Source: Chryseomicrobium palamuruense (GTDB taxonomy: Bacteria > Bacillota > Bacilli > Bacillales_A > Planococcaceae). From it: DNA of 64,000 bases. Location: assembly GCF_042649045.1 (NCBI RefSeq), contig NZ_JBHSEF010000016.1:9720-73719 (forward strand), in the 5' to 3' direction. Position numbers and translations under genes: made by a program. Numbering within the stretch: position 1 is the stretch's first letter; each line of letters begins with the position of its first letter. Shown here in pieces: positions 8,292 through 16,445 of the stretch. Below the pieces are notes generated by a model. That model did not search any database, was not told the origin of the DNA, and was given only the letters and a program-made list of their open reading frames with translations.

Positions 8292-9020
8292 TTAGTTAAA
8301 GAAGATAAACAGTTGCCCGTAGCGTTCTGCGAAGCGTTGAAGATCTTCTTGGAAGAACTGTACGAGTACCACAAAGCTGTTGAGTAGCATGTGGGCAAGT
8401 ATCGAAGCGGCAATGCGTTTCGTCTTGTAGTAAATAAAGGCGAATATAAAGCCCGACACGGAATACAGTATGATGTGGGTGAATTCAAAGTGAATGATAC
8501 CGAACATGATGGAACTGATCAGCGCGGCAATAAAAAAGTTGGAACGTGGAAGCAACATCCCGAACAAAATGCGGCGGAATAAAATCTCTTCGAGAATAGG
8601 TGCAAAAATCGCAATAGCGAAAATGACGACCGGAACAGAACGGGCAATCTCTATAAATATAGCTGTGTTTTCTGAACCAGGTTCGACCCCGAGTAACTGC
8701 TCGATTCCTGCCGCAAAGGCTTGGCCGAAGAGCACCATGAAAAACCCGATGAACCCCCAGCCGATGACGGCACCCGTTGAGGACGGTTTCGGGCCAAGGG
8801 GCTTTAAAAATGTTTTATCTTTCCGGATAAAATAAAAAAATACGACGACGGCTGCAAGCATGCTAGAGAAAATCCACCAACCGACTGCTTGCATCTGAGG
8901 GTCTTCAGTGCCCATCCGTTCAAATAGGAAGAGGAATGGTATCGGTCCTACAGCGCCACTAAGTTGCATAATAACGTACGTAATCAGTAAAGAGAAGGCA
9001 ATTTTTTGGTGAGACATCAT
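8292..9020 (-). CDS. CPBP (CAAX/Abi) family intramembrane metalloprotease
   Basis: About 242 residues, seven to eight hydrophobic helices. The family motifs are present in order: L-E-E-I-L-F-R-R (EExxxR, motif 1), then F-G-I-I-H-F (FxxxH, motif 2) and a last His/Asn-bearing helix 'AHMLLNS'. Members include prenyl-protein proteases, bacteriocin self-immunity proteins and MlrA; substrate here unknown. It corresponds by position to ydiL of B. subtilis (between tatC and groES). The start at 9020 (or the next codon 9017) follows AAAGGAAA; the open frame upstream to 9068 has no ribosome site. Confidence 0.88.
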   Translation of the reverse strand: MMSHQKIAFSLLITYVIMQLSGAVGPIPFLFLFERMGTEDPQMQAVGWWIFSSMLAAVVVFFYFIRKDKTFLKPLGPKPSSTGAVIGWGFIGFFMVLFGQAFAAGIEQLLGVEPGSENTAIFIEIARSVPVVIFAIAIFAPILEEILFRRILFGMLLPRSNFFIAALISSIMFGIIHFEFTHIILYSVSGFIFAFIYYKTKRIAASILAHMLLNSFVVLVQFFQEDLQRFAERYGQLFIFFN

Positions 9021-9137
9021 GTGTTTCCTTTCTTCGAAACAGAATCTTTCTATATTGTACCGCATCAAAAAAATTAATCCAAAATTTCATCTTCTCACTT
9101 GCATTCAGAAGCGGCATTTATTATTATAATTAGTGTA

Positions 9138-9164
9138 TTAGCACTCAAGATGTGAGAGTGCTAA
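9138..9164. promoter_or_regulatory. CIRCE operator (HrcA binding site) of groESL
   Basis: Perfect inverted repeat TTAGCACTC-N9-GAGTGCTAA. This is the HrcA operator. A TATAAT -10 sequence at 9125-9130 lies just upstream, so the operator covers the transcription start. The -35 is less clear (TTGCAT at 9099 would give a 20-bp spacer). Confidence 0.97.
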
Positions 9165-9200
9165 TAAAATCACAACCATTTATCAGGGAGGTAGTTTCAC

Positions 9201-9485
9201 TTGTTAAAACCATTAGGTGATCGTATCGTAATCGAATTAGTCGAAGCAGAGGAAAAGACAGCTTCAGGCATCGTTCTTCCGGATTCAGCGAAGGAAAAGC
9301 CACAAGAAGGAAAAGTACTCGCCGTCGGTAATGGTCGAGTCCTTGATAACGGCACACGTGCTGAATTAGATGTTCGCGAAGGCGACCGTGTTCTGTATTC
9401 GAAATATGCTGGAACGGAAGTTAAGTACGATGGAAAAGAGTTATTAATCCTTCGTGAGTCCGATATTTTAGCAGTACTTCAATAA
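9201..9485 (+). CDS. groES: Co-chaperonin GroES
   Basis: 94-residue 10-kDa co-chaperonin: 'LKPLGDRIVIE' start, mobile loop 'EKTASGIVLPDSAKEKPQ' and C-terminal 'DGKELLILRESDILAVL'. The heptameric lid of GroEL. It uses a TTG start, supported by GGGAGG 8 nt upstream. Co-transcribed with groEL 24 nt downstream under CIRCE/HrcA control. Confidence 0.98.
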   Translation: MLKPLGDRIVIELVEAEEKTASGIVLPDSAKEKPQEGKVLAVGNGRVLDNGTRAELDVREGDRVLYSKYAGTEVKYDGKELLILRESDILAVLQ

Positions 9486-9509
9486 TACGATTAGGGAGGA
9501 ACATCCATT

Positions 9510-11144
9510 ATGGCAAAAGAAATTAAATTTAGCGAAGACGCACGTAGCGCAATGCTTCGTGGTGTAGATAAATTAGCAGACGCAGTGAAAGTAACACTTG
9601 GACCAAAAGGACGTAACGTCGTTCTTGAAAAGAAATTCGGTTCACCTCTTATCACAAATGATGGGGTAACGATCGCAAAAGACATCGAGCTTGAAGATGC
9701 ATTTGAAAACATGGGTGCAAAGCTTGTAGCAGAAGTAGCTTCTAAAACGAACGACATCGCTGGGGACGGGACAACAACAGCGACCGTCCTTGCGCAAGCA
9801 ATGATTCGCGAAGGATTGAAAAATGTAACAGCTGGTGCAAACCCTGTCGGCATCCGTAAAGGGATCGACACAGCAGTAGCTACAGCGATTACAGAATTAA
9901 AAACGATTTCTAAAGAAATCGAAGACAAAGAGTCGATTGCACAAGTAGCTGCGATTTCTTCTGGCGACGACGAAGTCGGTGAATTGATCGCAGAAGCAAT
10001 GGAACGCGTTGGAAACGACGGCGTTATCACCATCGAAGAATCAAAAGGTTTCACAACGGAGCTTGATGTTGTAGAAGGTATGCAATTTGACCGCGGCTAC
10101 GCATCTCCTTACATGGTGACAGATTCAGATAAAATGGAAGCGATTCTTGAAAACCCGTACATCTTAGTAACGGACAAAAAGATCACAAGCATCCAAGAAA
10201 TCTTACCAGTGCTTGAGCAAGTGGTTCAACAGTCTAAACCACTCCTACTCATCTCTGAAGACGTTGAAGGTGAAGCGTTAGCAACACTAGTTGTGAACAA
10301 ACTACGCGGAACATTCAACGCAGTAGCTGTTAAAGCACCAGGTTTCGGTGACCGTCGTAAAGCGATGCTTGAAGATATCGCGACACTGACTGGCGCAGAA
10401 GTGATCACAGAAGACCTAGGCCTTGAGCTGAAGTCAGCGAACATCACGCAACTAGGTCGCGCAGCGAAAGTTGTGGTAACGAAAGAAAACACAACGATCG
10501 TTGAAGGAGCTGGAGACTCAGACCGCATCGCGGGTCGTGTCAACCAGATCCGTTCACAACTGGAAGAAACAACTTCTGAGTTCGATAAAGAGAAGCTACA
10601 AGAGCGCTTAGCGAAACTTGCTGGCGGTGTGGCCGTGATCAAAGTCGGAGCAGCAACTGAAACAGAATTAAAAGAACGCAAACTTCGTATCGAAGATGCA
10701 TTGAATGCAACACGCGCTGCAGTTGAAGAGGGTATTGTATCCGGTGGTGGTACGGCTCTAGTCAACGTTTACAACAAAGTATCGGAAACATTAGAAACTG
10801 TAGAAGGCGACGTGGCAACAGGTGTACGCATCGTTCTACGTGCACTTGAAGAGCCAGTACGTCAAATCGCAACGAATGCAGGACTAGAAGGTTCCATCGT
10901 TGTGGACCGTTTGAAACGCGAAGAAATCGGCATTGGTTTCAACGCAGCAACAGGTGAATGGGTGAACATGATGGATGCTGGTATCGTGGATCCAACAAAA
11001 GTAACACGTTCCGCATTACAAAACGCAGCATCTGTTGCGTCTCTATTCTTAACAACAGAAGCAGTAGTAGCAGACATCCCAGAACCAGCTGGCGGCGGTA
11101 TGCCAGATATGGGCGGCATGGGTGGTATGGGCGGCATGATGTAA
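9510..11144 (+). CDS. groEL: Chaperonin GroEL (intact copy)
   Basis: 544-residue 60-kDa chaperonin with ATP-binding 'DGTTTATVLA', the apical domain and the usual GGM-rich C-terminal tail. AGGGAGG precedes the ATG. This is the only complete copy; three broken copies of its 3' part occur 24 kb, 27 kb and 31 kb downstream and mark the ends of inserted blocks. Where I compared it by eye with the copy at 38128, some stretches are nearly identical and others differ at many third positions, suggesting recombination among groEL alleles. Its terminator also differs from those that follow two of the broken copies. Confidence 0.98.
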   Translation: MAKEIKFSEDARSAMLRGVDKLADAVKVTLGPKGRNVVLEKKFGSPLITNDGVTIAKDIELEDAFENMGAKLVAEVASKTNDIAGDGTTTATVLAQAMIREGLKNVTAGANPVGIRKGIDTAVATAITELKTISKEIEDKESIAQVAAISSGDDEVGELIAEAMERVGNDGVITIEESKGFTTELDVVEGMQFDRGYASPYMVTDSDKMEAILENPYILVTDKKITSIQEILPVLEQVVQQSKPLLLISEDVEGEALATLVVNKLRGTFNAVAVKAPGFGDRRKAMLEDIATLTGAEVITEDLGLELKSANITQLGRAAKVVVTKENTTIVEGAGDSDRIAGRVNQIRSQLEETTSEFDKEKLQERLAKLAGGVAVIKVGAATETELKERKLRIEDALNATRAAVEEGIVSGGGTALVNVYNKVSETLETVEGDVATGVRIVLRALEEPVRQIATNAGLEGSIVVDRLKREEIGIGFNAATGEWVNMMDAGIVDPTKVTRSALQNAASVASLFLTTEAVVADIPEPAGGGMPDMGGMGGMGGMM

Positions 11145-11160
11145 TCATCCGCTCAACTGA

Positions 11161-11202
11161 AAAAGAGGGTTCACACAAAATTGTGTGAACCCTCTTTTTT
11201 AT
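11161..11202 (+). terminator. groEL terminator
   Basis: Long perfect stem AAAAAGAGGGTTCACAC / GTGTGAACCCTCTTTTTT with an AAAATT loop. It does not resemble the GACTCGC...GCGGGTC terminators found after the groEL fragments at 35824 and 42074. Confidence 0.95.
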
Positions 11203-11255
11203 AATGCTTTGTGTAGGGAGAAAAACGTAAATTGTTTAATCATAATATATTCATT

Positions 11256-11410
11256 CTATCGCTCGGCTTCACCTTCAGTGGTTTCGATCTTCTTTGTCTT
11301 CTCGTCTTAGAGCTCTTCGTACTTCTTAACTACCATAGACATCTGTTCAGTTGTAAGGCTTTCTTCAATTCGAGCTCGGGAATAATTTTGTAGTGGAATT
11401 AACTGCCAGA
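11256..11410 (-). pseudogene. Gene remnant downstream of groEL
   Basis: On the minus strand a frame reading ...NYSRARIEESLTTEQMSMVV, then KKYEEL, stop, DEKTKKIETTEGEAER, stop resembles a soluble helical C terminus interrupted by a TAA and, further upstream, by a TGA. No start or ribosome site is found. I do not recognise the family. The stretch CTTCTTAACTACCATAG (11332-11348) recurs with one mismatch at 35944-35960, also just after a groEL terminator, which suggests both derive from the same ancestral groEL-downstream gene. The rest of 11203-11496 shows no other signal. Confidence 0.4.
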
Positions 11411-11496
11411 TTCAACGGTTATAAACTAAGAAAAATTTTGAGTAACAACTATTCTGTTTAACTCAGTTCATTAAAATAAGCAATTATGAAAATAAT

Positions 11497-11664
11497 TCAC
11501 TTACTATCCGTATTTTTATGATCGTTTTTTTCTGAATTATTGTATTTAGGGGCTTTTGTTTGCGTCATTTTGCTTAAATCGTTACCACTTACATCATATC
11601 CGTAGCCGAATTCTTCCCGATCCTGATGTTTATTCTTATTCTTGTTTTTTTCTTCATTCTTCAA
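11497..11664 (-). CDS. Small, highly charged hypothetical protein (55 aa)
   Basis: Too short for most gene callers but has a strong ribosome site: AGGAGGTG eight nt before a TTG start. The product begins with LKNEEKNKNKNKHQDREEFG and continues with Y-G-Y-D-V-S-G-N-D-L and a K/N/D-rich tail; no hydrophobic helix. The composition (Lys, Asn, Asp, Gln) and length resemble the small hydrophilic proteins common in Bacillales. I do not recognise the family. It lies just inside the AT-rich accessory region, opposite in direction to the following operon. Confidence 0.55.
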   Translation of the reverse strand: MKNEEKNKNKNKHQDREEFGYGYDVSGNDLSKMTQTKAPKYNNSEKNDHKNTDSK

Positions 11665-11780
11665 GCTGCTCACCTCCTAAAAGTAGCTTGTTCCATTTAT
11701 ATATCGCTATTCGCATACGATAGTGGGGAGCTAATGGATAATCTACGTATAGCAACAATTAAATATTGTTTATAAATCTA

Positions 11781-11809
11781 TTTATATTTAGTTATACGAA
11801 AGATATAAT
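11781..11809 (+). promoter_or_regulatory. Probable sigma-A promoter of the Ntn hydrolase operon
   Basis: TTTATA, 17-bp spacer, TATAAT (11804-11809), about 60 nt before the ATG at 11870. Confidence 0.6.
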
Positions 11810-11869
11810 AAAAATACGATGTATTGTATATATTTAGAAATTAGAAATGGAAGAAAGGTGTGGTTATTC

Positions 11870-12715
11870 ATGTGTACAATTATTGGAACAATGGGAGATA
11901 ACACATTCTGGTTAGGATCGAATAGCGATAATCCATGGGATACCAGAACCAAGATATATGTAAATGATGAGTATACTTACAAATTCATAGGAACAAAATT
12001 GAAAAGTCCAAAGGATGATTTGCCCTGGTCTAGCATGATGACAAGAGGTGTCAATGAAGCCGGAATTGCTTTTACCTTTTCCTTCGTCCAACGAGATCCT
12101 GAAATACCAATTCCAGAAGGCATCGACTTTGAAGAATTTGGACGGACCATTTTAGGAGAGTTCTCAACCCTTGTGGACATTGAAAGCTATTTAAAATCGA
12201 CTAACATGAAAATTAGTGGCAATTTCCTTTTTGCTGATGATAGAGGTACTTTGCTTTTAGCAGAATTTTTGCCTTATGAATCCAGATTTATATGGAAGAA
12301 AAGTGACACCATGTTCAGAACCAACCACTTTTTGGAGCTCCCTACAACCACCCAGGAGCTGCATCCAAACTCAGCTCTGAGATTTGAATCATTGCAGAAG
12401 GCTTTAGACAAATATCCTTTATTAGACGATCGTAAATTGTATTTGGTCAATTTGTTAAAGAATCACGAAAATGATACAGAGAACCAACAGTTTGGAAATT
12501 CAAACTGCAGCCATGGTGAAAAAGGTGGCACGATCAGCTCTGAAATAATAGATCCTCAAAGCCGGACCCTTTGGTATAATTATGGATCGCCATGCGGCAG
12601 CAAAGCTCAATTGGATAGCTGGGGAAATTATGTCCCATTCAAACTTGACGAGCTTGACGCAGGGGATGTAACGACTTATGAAGGAAAAATTCTTGCAGCG
12701 TTGGAAGGGGAATGA
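11870..12715 (+). CDS. N-terminal nucleophile (Ntn) amide hydrolase, C45/C69-like
   Basis: 281 residues if started at the ATG at 11870, which gives Met-Cys-Thr: in Ntn hydrolases removal of Met (or a short leader) exposes Cys as the nucleophile. A longer frame from 11819 exists but would hide this Cys and lacks a ribosome site; GAAAGG(TG) lies about 13 nt before the chosen ATG. Conserved features of the penicillin acyltransferase/linear-amide and peptidase C69 families are present: 'GSNSDNPW' (strand with Arg/Asn-Asp), 'RGVNEAGI' and 'NHF' with 'SNCSH' later. It probably hydrolyses an amide or dipeptide. First gene of a two-gene unit with the DUF1445 gene (4-nt ATGA overlap), beside peptide transport genes. 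Confidence 0.75.
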   Translation: MCTIIGTMGDNTFWLGSNSDNPWDTRTKIYVNDEYTYKFIGTKLKSPKDDLPWSSMMTRGVNEAGIAFTFSFVQRDPEIPIPEGIDFEEFGRTILGEFSTLVDIESYLKSTNMKISGNFLFADDRGTLLLAEFLPYESRFIWKKSDTMFRTNHFLELPTTTQELHPNSALRFESLQKALDKYPLLDDRKLYLVNLLKNHENDTENQQFGNSNCSHGEKGGTISSEIIDPQSRTLWYNYGSPCGSKAQLDSWGNYVPFKLDELDAGDVTTYEGKILAALEGE

Positions 12716-13515
12716 TTATGACTTTGTCAAAACTGACTACATGGAATCCTATTGAAGCGCGGGACATGATACGAAATAATAACTGGGTAAAGCCGACATC
12801 AGGTATGGCCAATGGCTATATACAAGCAAATTTGGCGGTTTTACCAAAAGAAATGGCATTTGAGTTTCTTCTTTTTTGCCAACGAAATCCAAAACCATGT
12901 CCTATAATTGACGTAACAGAGCCTGGTTCAAGAATCCCATCATTGTCTGCTCCACTGGCAGACTTAAGCACAGACATTCCAAAATACCGGGTTTATCGCC
13001 ATGGACAGCTTGTTGAAGAAAAGACAGATGTATCCGATCTTTGGGATGAGAACATGGTGGGCTTTTTGATTGGATGCAGCTTCACTTTCGAAGATGCCCT
13101 CTTGCAAAATGGCATTCCGATTCGGCATATAGAAGAAAATTGCAATGTTCCGATGTACAAAACCAATATACCTTGTGTTAACGCGGGGCGATTCGAAGGA
13201 CCAATGGTTGTCAGCATGCGTCCCATGCCTGAAAAAGATGTGATACGCGCTGTACAGGTCACAAGCAGATTTCCTTCTGTTCACGGTGCGCCAGTACATA
13301 TCGGAGATCCAAAAAGCATTGGGATACAAAATATAAACAACCCGGATTTCGGTGATTCCGTAACAATCAAAGAGGGAGAAGTACCTGTGTTTTGGGCATG
13401 TGGTGTAACTCCGCAGGCAATTGCCATGCATGTGAAGCCTGAAATCATGATCACTCATGCACCGGGACATATGTTCATCACGGATTTAAAAAATGAAGAT
13501 TTCAGTGTTATATAA
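12712..13515 (+). CDS. DUF1445 / YcsI-family protein (putative hydro-lyase; D-glutamate cyclase related)
   Basis: About 265 residues, the usual length. Family features: an N-terminal 'ARDMIRNNNWVKPTSGMANGYIQAN'-type region, 'GFLIGCSFTFEDALL' (Cys at the centre), 'PVHIGDP' and a C-terminal 'FWACGVTPQ...ITHAPGHMFITD'. The family is annotated only as putative hydro-lyase in bacteria; from memory the vertebrate D-glutamate cyclase (D-Glu to 5-oxo-D-proline) carries this domain. Start either at 12712 (overlapping the previous stop) or 12718. The neighbourhood of a D/L racemase pathway makes a D-Glu related role attractive, but this is inference. Confidence 0.8.
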   Translation: MIMTLSKLTTWNPIEARDMIRNNNWVKPTSGMANGYIQANLAVLPKEMAFEFLLFCQRNPKPCPIIDVTEPGSRIPSLSAPLADLSTDIPKYRVYRHGQLVEEKTDVSDLWDENMVGFLIGCSFTFEDALLQNGIPIRHIEENCNVPMYKTNIPCVNAGRFEGPMVVSMRPMPEKDVIRAVQVTSRFPSVHGAPVHIGDPKSIGIQNINNPDFGDSVTIKEGEVPVFWACGVTPQAIAMHVKPEIMITHAPGHMFITDLKNEDFSVI

Positions 13516-13527
13516 TTTTTTTTCACA

Positions 13528-13563
13528 AAGTCGTTAAAGTTAAAACTTTAGCGGCTTTTTTTA
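13528..13563 (+). terminator. Terminator after DUF1445 gene
   Basis: Stem AAGTCGTTAAAG / CTTTAGCGGCTT (with two G-U pairs) and a T-run. It separates the first two genes of block A from the transporter operon. Confidence 0.8.
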
Positions 13564-13683
13564 TTGGAATAATTTTTGAAAAGAATCTGATCAGATTAAA
13601 ATCTCTAATCCAATATAAAGATTAAATGAAAATGCATACATTTTTTTGCAATAATAATTAAATTCAATCAATTCTAAAAAAAC

Positions 13684-13723
13684 AAAAAATTATGTTGTTT
13701 TTATTTGGATGACACCATATAAT
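13684..13723 (+). promoter_or_regulatory. Promoter of first peptide-transport operon, with shared upstream block
   Basis: TTGTTT (13695-13700), 17-bp spacer, TATAAT (13718-13723). The 15-nt block AAAAAATTATGTTGT (13684-13698) over the -35 recurs with one mismatch at 23989-24003 in the second operon's promoter, at the same distance from its -10. This suggests a common regulator, possibly the RpiR protein encoded at 32307. The leader from about 13730 to the start at 13877 is long (about 145 nt) and holds no recognised riboswitch. Confidence 0.7.
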
Positions 13724-13876
13724 GAGAGAAATAAAGTTTAGACTTCTTATTGTTTTTTTGATGAAGTATATCCTTCAAAAAATGATTAGACCTATTTAGA
13801 GGAGGGAGAGCCTAAGATTGAGTATCGAACGAATCTCCGAGATAGAGATACAAACAATGAATTGGAGGAAAACCGA

Positions 13877-15505
13877 ATGAGAAAAAATCAAGTGTTAAAC
13901 ATATTAGCAATGGGACTATTTATTATTTTGCTTTTAGCAGGTTGTTCGGATTCAGAAAACAATACTGGTACATCCGATGCAGTTGAGGTGGGAGAGCCGA
14001 AAACTGGAGGAACGATTACAATTGCCATGTCGGAAGAGCCAGATACGTTGGATCTTCATAAAACCGGAATGCTGGCGGCGACAAATGTTTCAGCAAACTT
14101 CGGTGGGGCGCTTCTATCCCAAAATCCGGAGACGATGGAGTTTGAGCCAAACCTTGCAGAGAGTTGGGACGTTTCCGAGGACGGCACAACTTGGACATTC
14201 AAAATACGCAGCGGAGTGACACATCATGATGGAACTCCTTTTAATGCCAAAACATACGAAGCAACATTAAAACGGGCGCTTGATCCTGCTACAAATGCTT
14301 TAACAGCTAAAACGCAATTGGCTGAAGTTGAATCTGTTTCAGCACCGGATGAATCTACTTTGGTCATCAAAACGAAACAACCATTTGCACCATTGTTGCA
14401 ATATTTAAGCACGCCAGCTTACTTGCTGCCGATGTCAATGGATGCGATTGAAAAACATGGTGACCAATATGGACGCAATCCTGTCAGTGTCGGTCCATGG
14501 AAGTTTGAGAGCTGGGTTAGTGGTCAAGAAGTAACATTTGTTAAAAATGAAGATTACAACTGGAAGGAGCCATTTTTTACCAATGACGGTCCCCCAAAAC
14601 CGGACAAGCTTGTATTGAAATTCATCACGGATACTCAAACAAAATTGGCAGCATTGGATAGCGGTACTGTTGATGCTGCATTAGCTTTACAAGCAAAGGA
14701 CGTTGAAAAGTATGAGAACAACCCGAATTTTGAAATAGTAGAAACGGTACGTACTGGTCCGAGTGCATTTATCATGACAAACCTGCGCAGACCGATTCTT
14801 CAAGATATTCATGTAAGACGAGCATTAAACTTAGGTGTTGATAAAGAGAATCTACTACAGGCAGCTATTCAAGGGGCAGGTGTTGTGGACTACGGTCCAT
14901 TACCAACTTCATTATTCGGCTATGACGAAAATATTGAAAGCTACGGCTATAAATACGATTTGGAAAAAGCAAAGGCCGAATTGGAGGAAGCAGGCTGGAA
15001 GCTGAATGGCAAAGGAATACGTGAGAAAGATGGCGAGACATTAACGCTTGAAATGTTAAGTTCACCAAGCTGGGGAACAGCTGCTGAAATTCTTCAAGCC
15101 ATGTATAAGGAATTAGGGATCGATATTAAGATCACTACGTTAGAGGTAGCCGTATTAATCGAAACTGCTGCCAAAGGCGATTATGATTTGACAATGTTGG
15201 GTTATGCATCCCACGATCCGGACATCTTGTACATGCTCATGCATTCAGGCCAAAAAGAAGCCTTGAATCTTGGTCATATTGACAATAAACAATTGGATGA
15301 ATTATTGGAACTAGGACGTTCAGCAGTTGTTCCGGAAGAAAGAAAGAACGCTTATATCGAAATTCAGAAGCTTGCAGTTGAAGAAGCTTGGTGGGTGCCA
15401 CTTTATACAGCGAAAGAATACAATGTGATCAGCAAACGGGTGCAAGGAATCACCGTTCACCCGATCCGAGGTATTTTATTTAATGATGCTTGGGTGAATG
15501 AATAA
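13877..15505 (+). CDS. Peptide ABC transporter substrate-binding lipoprotein (SBP family 5)
   Basis: 542-residue extracellular binding protein. Lipoprotein signal peptide: basic N terminus, hydrophobic core, lipobox L-L-A-G-C (Cys about residue 23), followed by a Ser/Asn/Thr-rich linker. Mature part has the SBP_bac_5 hallmarks: 'GGTITIAMSEEPDTLD', 'LAESW' and 'FTFKIRSGVTHHDGTPF'-like segment with Trp. Start ATG at 13877 follows TTGGAGGAA; an in-frame TTG at 13862 is the ribosome site itself. It hands peptides to the two permeases and two ATPases encoded next (1-nt overlap), a DppEBCDF-type system. Confidence 0.92.
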   Translation: MRKNQVLNILAMGLFIILLLAGCSDSENNTGTSDAVEVGEPKTGGTITIAMSEEPDTLDLHKTGMLAATNVSANFGGALLSQNPETMEFEPNLAESWDVSEDGTTWTFKIRSGVTHHDGTPFNAKTYEATLKRALDPATNALTAKTQLAEVESVSAPDESTLVIKTKQPFAPLLQYLSTPAYLLPMSMDAIEKHGDQYGRNPVSVGPWKFESWVSGQEVTFVKNEDYNWKEPFFTNDGPPKPDKLVLKFITDTQTKLAALDSGTVDAALALQAKDVEKYENNPNFEIVETVRTGPSAFIMTNLRRPILQDIHVRRALNLGVDKENLLQAAIQGAGVVDYGPLPTSLFGYDENIESYGYKYDLEKAKAELEEAGWKLNGKGIREKDGETLTLEMLSSPSWGTAAEILQAMYKELGIDIKITTLEVAVLIETAAKGDYDLTMLGYASHDPDILYMLMHSGQKEALNLGHIDNKQLDELLELGRSAVVPEERKNAYIEIQKLAVEEAWWVPLYTAKEYNVISKRVQGITVHPIRGILFNDAWVNE

Positions 15506-16443
15506 TGGGTTCATTCATCATGAAAAGAGCGGGCCATGGAATTGTTGTACTATTCGGAATATCGGTATTTTCATTCCTATTGATTCATTTAATACCGGGT
15601 GATCCTGCTCGGATGATGTTGGGTGACAGTGCTTCAGCCGAACAAATAGCACAGCTGAGGGAACAACTTGGGCTTAACCAGCCCTTGGTTGTTCAATATA
15701 TGAATTATTTATCTGATGTCATTAGAGGGGATTTCGGTACATCATTCAGAACTGGGAGACCGGTACTTGAAGAAATCTTGATTCGTTTCCCTGAAACGGC
15801 GAAGCTTGCATTGGCCGGAATGACAATCGCAATCTTAGTTGGAGTAACTTTAGGTATTCTTGCTGCACACTTCAAAGATTCCTACATTGATCAGGCTATA
15901 ACCGGATTTGCATCATTAGGGTTGGCCATTCCGAGCTTTTGGCTTGGATTGATGCTGATCATGATTTTCAGCGTAACGTTAGGATGGCTTCCTGTGGCAG
16001 GCGGCACCGGATTTGCCGACCTCATTTTGCCTTCGGTTACCTTGGGAGTATTGGCTTCAACTGTTATCGTCAGATTGACCCGTTCTGGAATGATCGACGT
16101 CCTTTCTCTGGACTTCATTAGAACAGCGAAAGCGAAAGGATTGGGGGAAAGTGCTGTACTATTCGGACATGCTTTCCGAAATGCGATGATTCCTGTAGTC
16201 ACGGTTGTGGGTCTGCAGATTGCCTCCTTGCTTGGGGGGACGGTAATTATCGAGCAACTGTTCAACTGGCCAGGACTCGGCACGTTATCGATCGGCGCCA
16301 TCACTACACGGGATTTTCCATTGCTTCAAGGAACGATTCTGTTCATCGGGATCGTATTTGTGACTGTCAATATTATGGTGGATCTCCTTTACGGCTTCAT
16401 AGACCCGCGCATCAAAATGGGCAACGCACAGGAGGGGAACTGA
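15505..16443 (+). CDS. Dipeptide/oligopeptide ABC transporter permease (DppB-type)
   Basis: 312 residues, six membrane helices. Begins with the DppB/OppB hallmark 'HLIPGDPA' after the first helix, and has the cytoplasmic EAA loop 'DFIRTAKAKGLGESAVLFGHAFRNAMIP' region that docks on the ATPase. The ATG overlaps the stop of the binding-protein gene by one base, and its partner DppC-type gene begins 2 nt after its stop. Confidence 0.93.
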   Translation: MGSFIMKRAGHGIVVLFGISVFSFLLIHLIPGDPARMMLGDSASAEQIAQLREQLGLNQPLVVQYMNYLSDVIRGDFGTSFRTGRPVLEEILIRFPETAKLALAGMTIAILVGVTLGILAAHFKDSYIDQAITGFASLGLAIPSFWLGLMLIMIFSVTLGWLPVAGGTGFADLILPSVTLGVLASTVIVRLTRSGMIDVLSLDFIRTAKAKGLGESAVLFGHAFRNAMIPVVTVVGLQIASLLGGTVIIEQLFNWPGLGTLSIGAITTRDFPLLQGTILFIGIVFVTVNIMVDLLYGFIDPRIKMGNAQEGN

Positions 16444-16445
16444 TT

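Noticed and set aside
8292..9020. MlrA-like role for the CPBP protease together with MlrB/MlrC-like proteins
   Set aside because: The gene sits in the conserved tatC-groES interval as ydiL does in B. subtilis, outside the accessory region; shared fold only.
9491..11137. Long open frames antisense to groEL (187, 179 and 91 codons)
   Set aside because: They mirror the codon bias of groEL; low-complexity Ser/Ala-rich products and no ribosome sites. The same holds for the 106- and 104-codon frames antisense to fragment 2.
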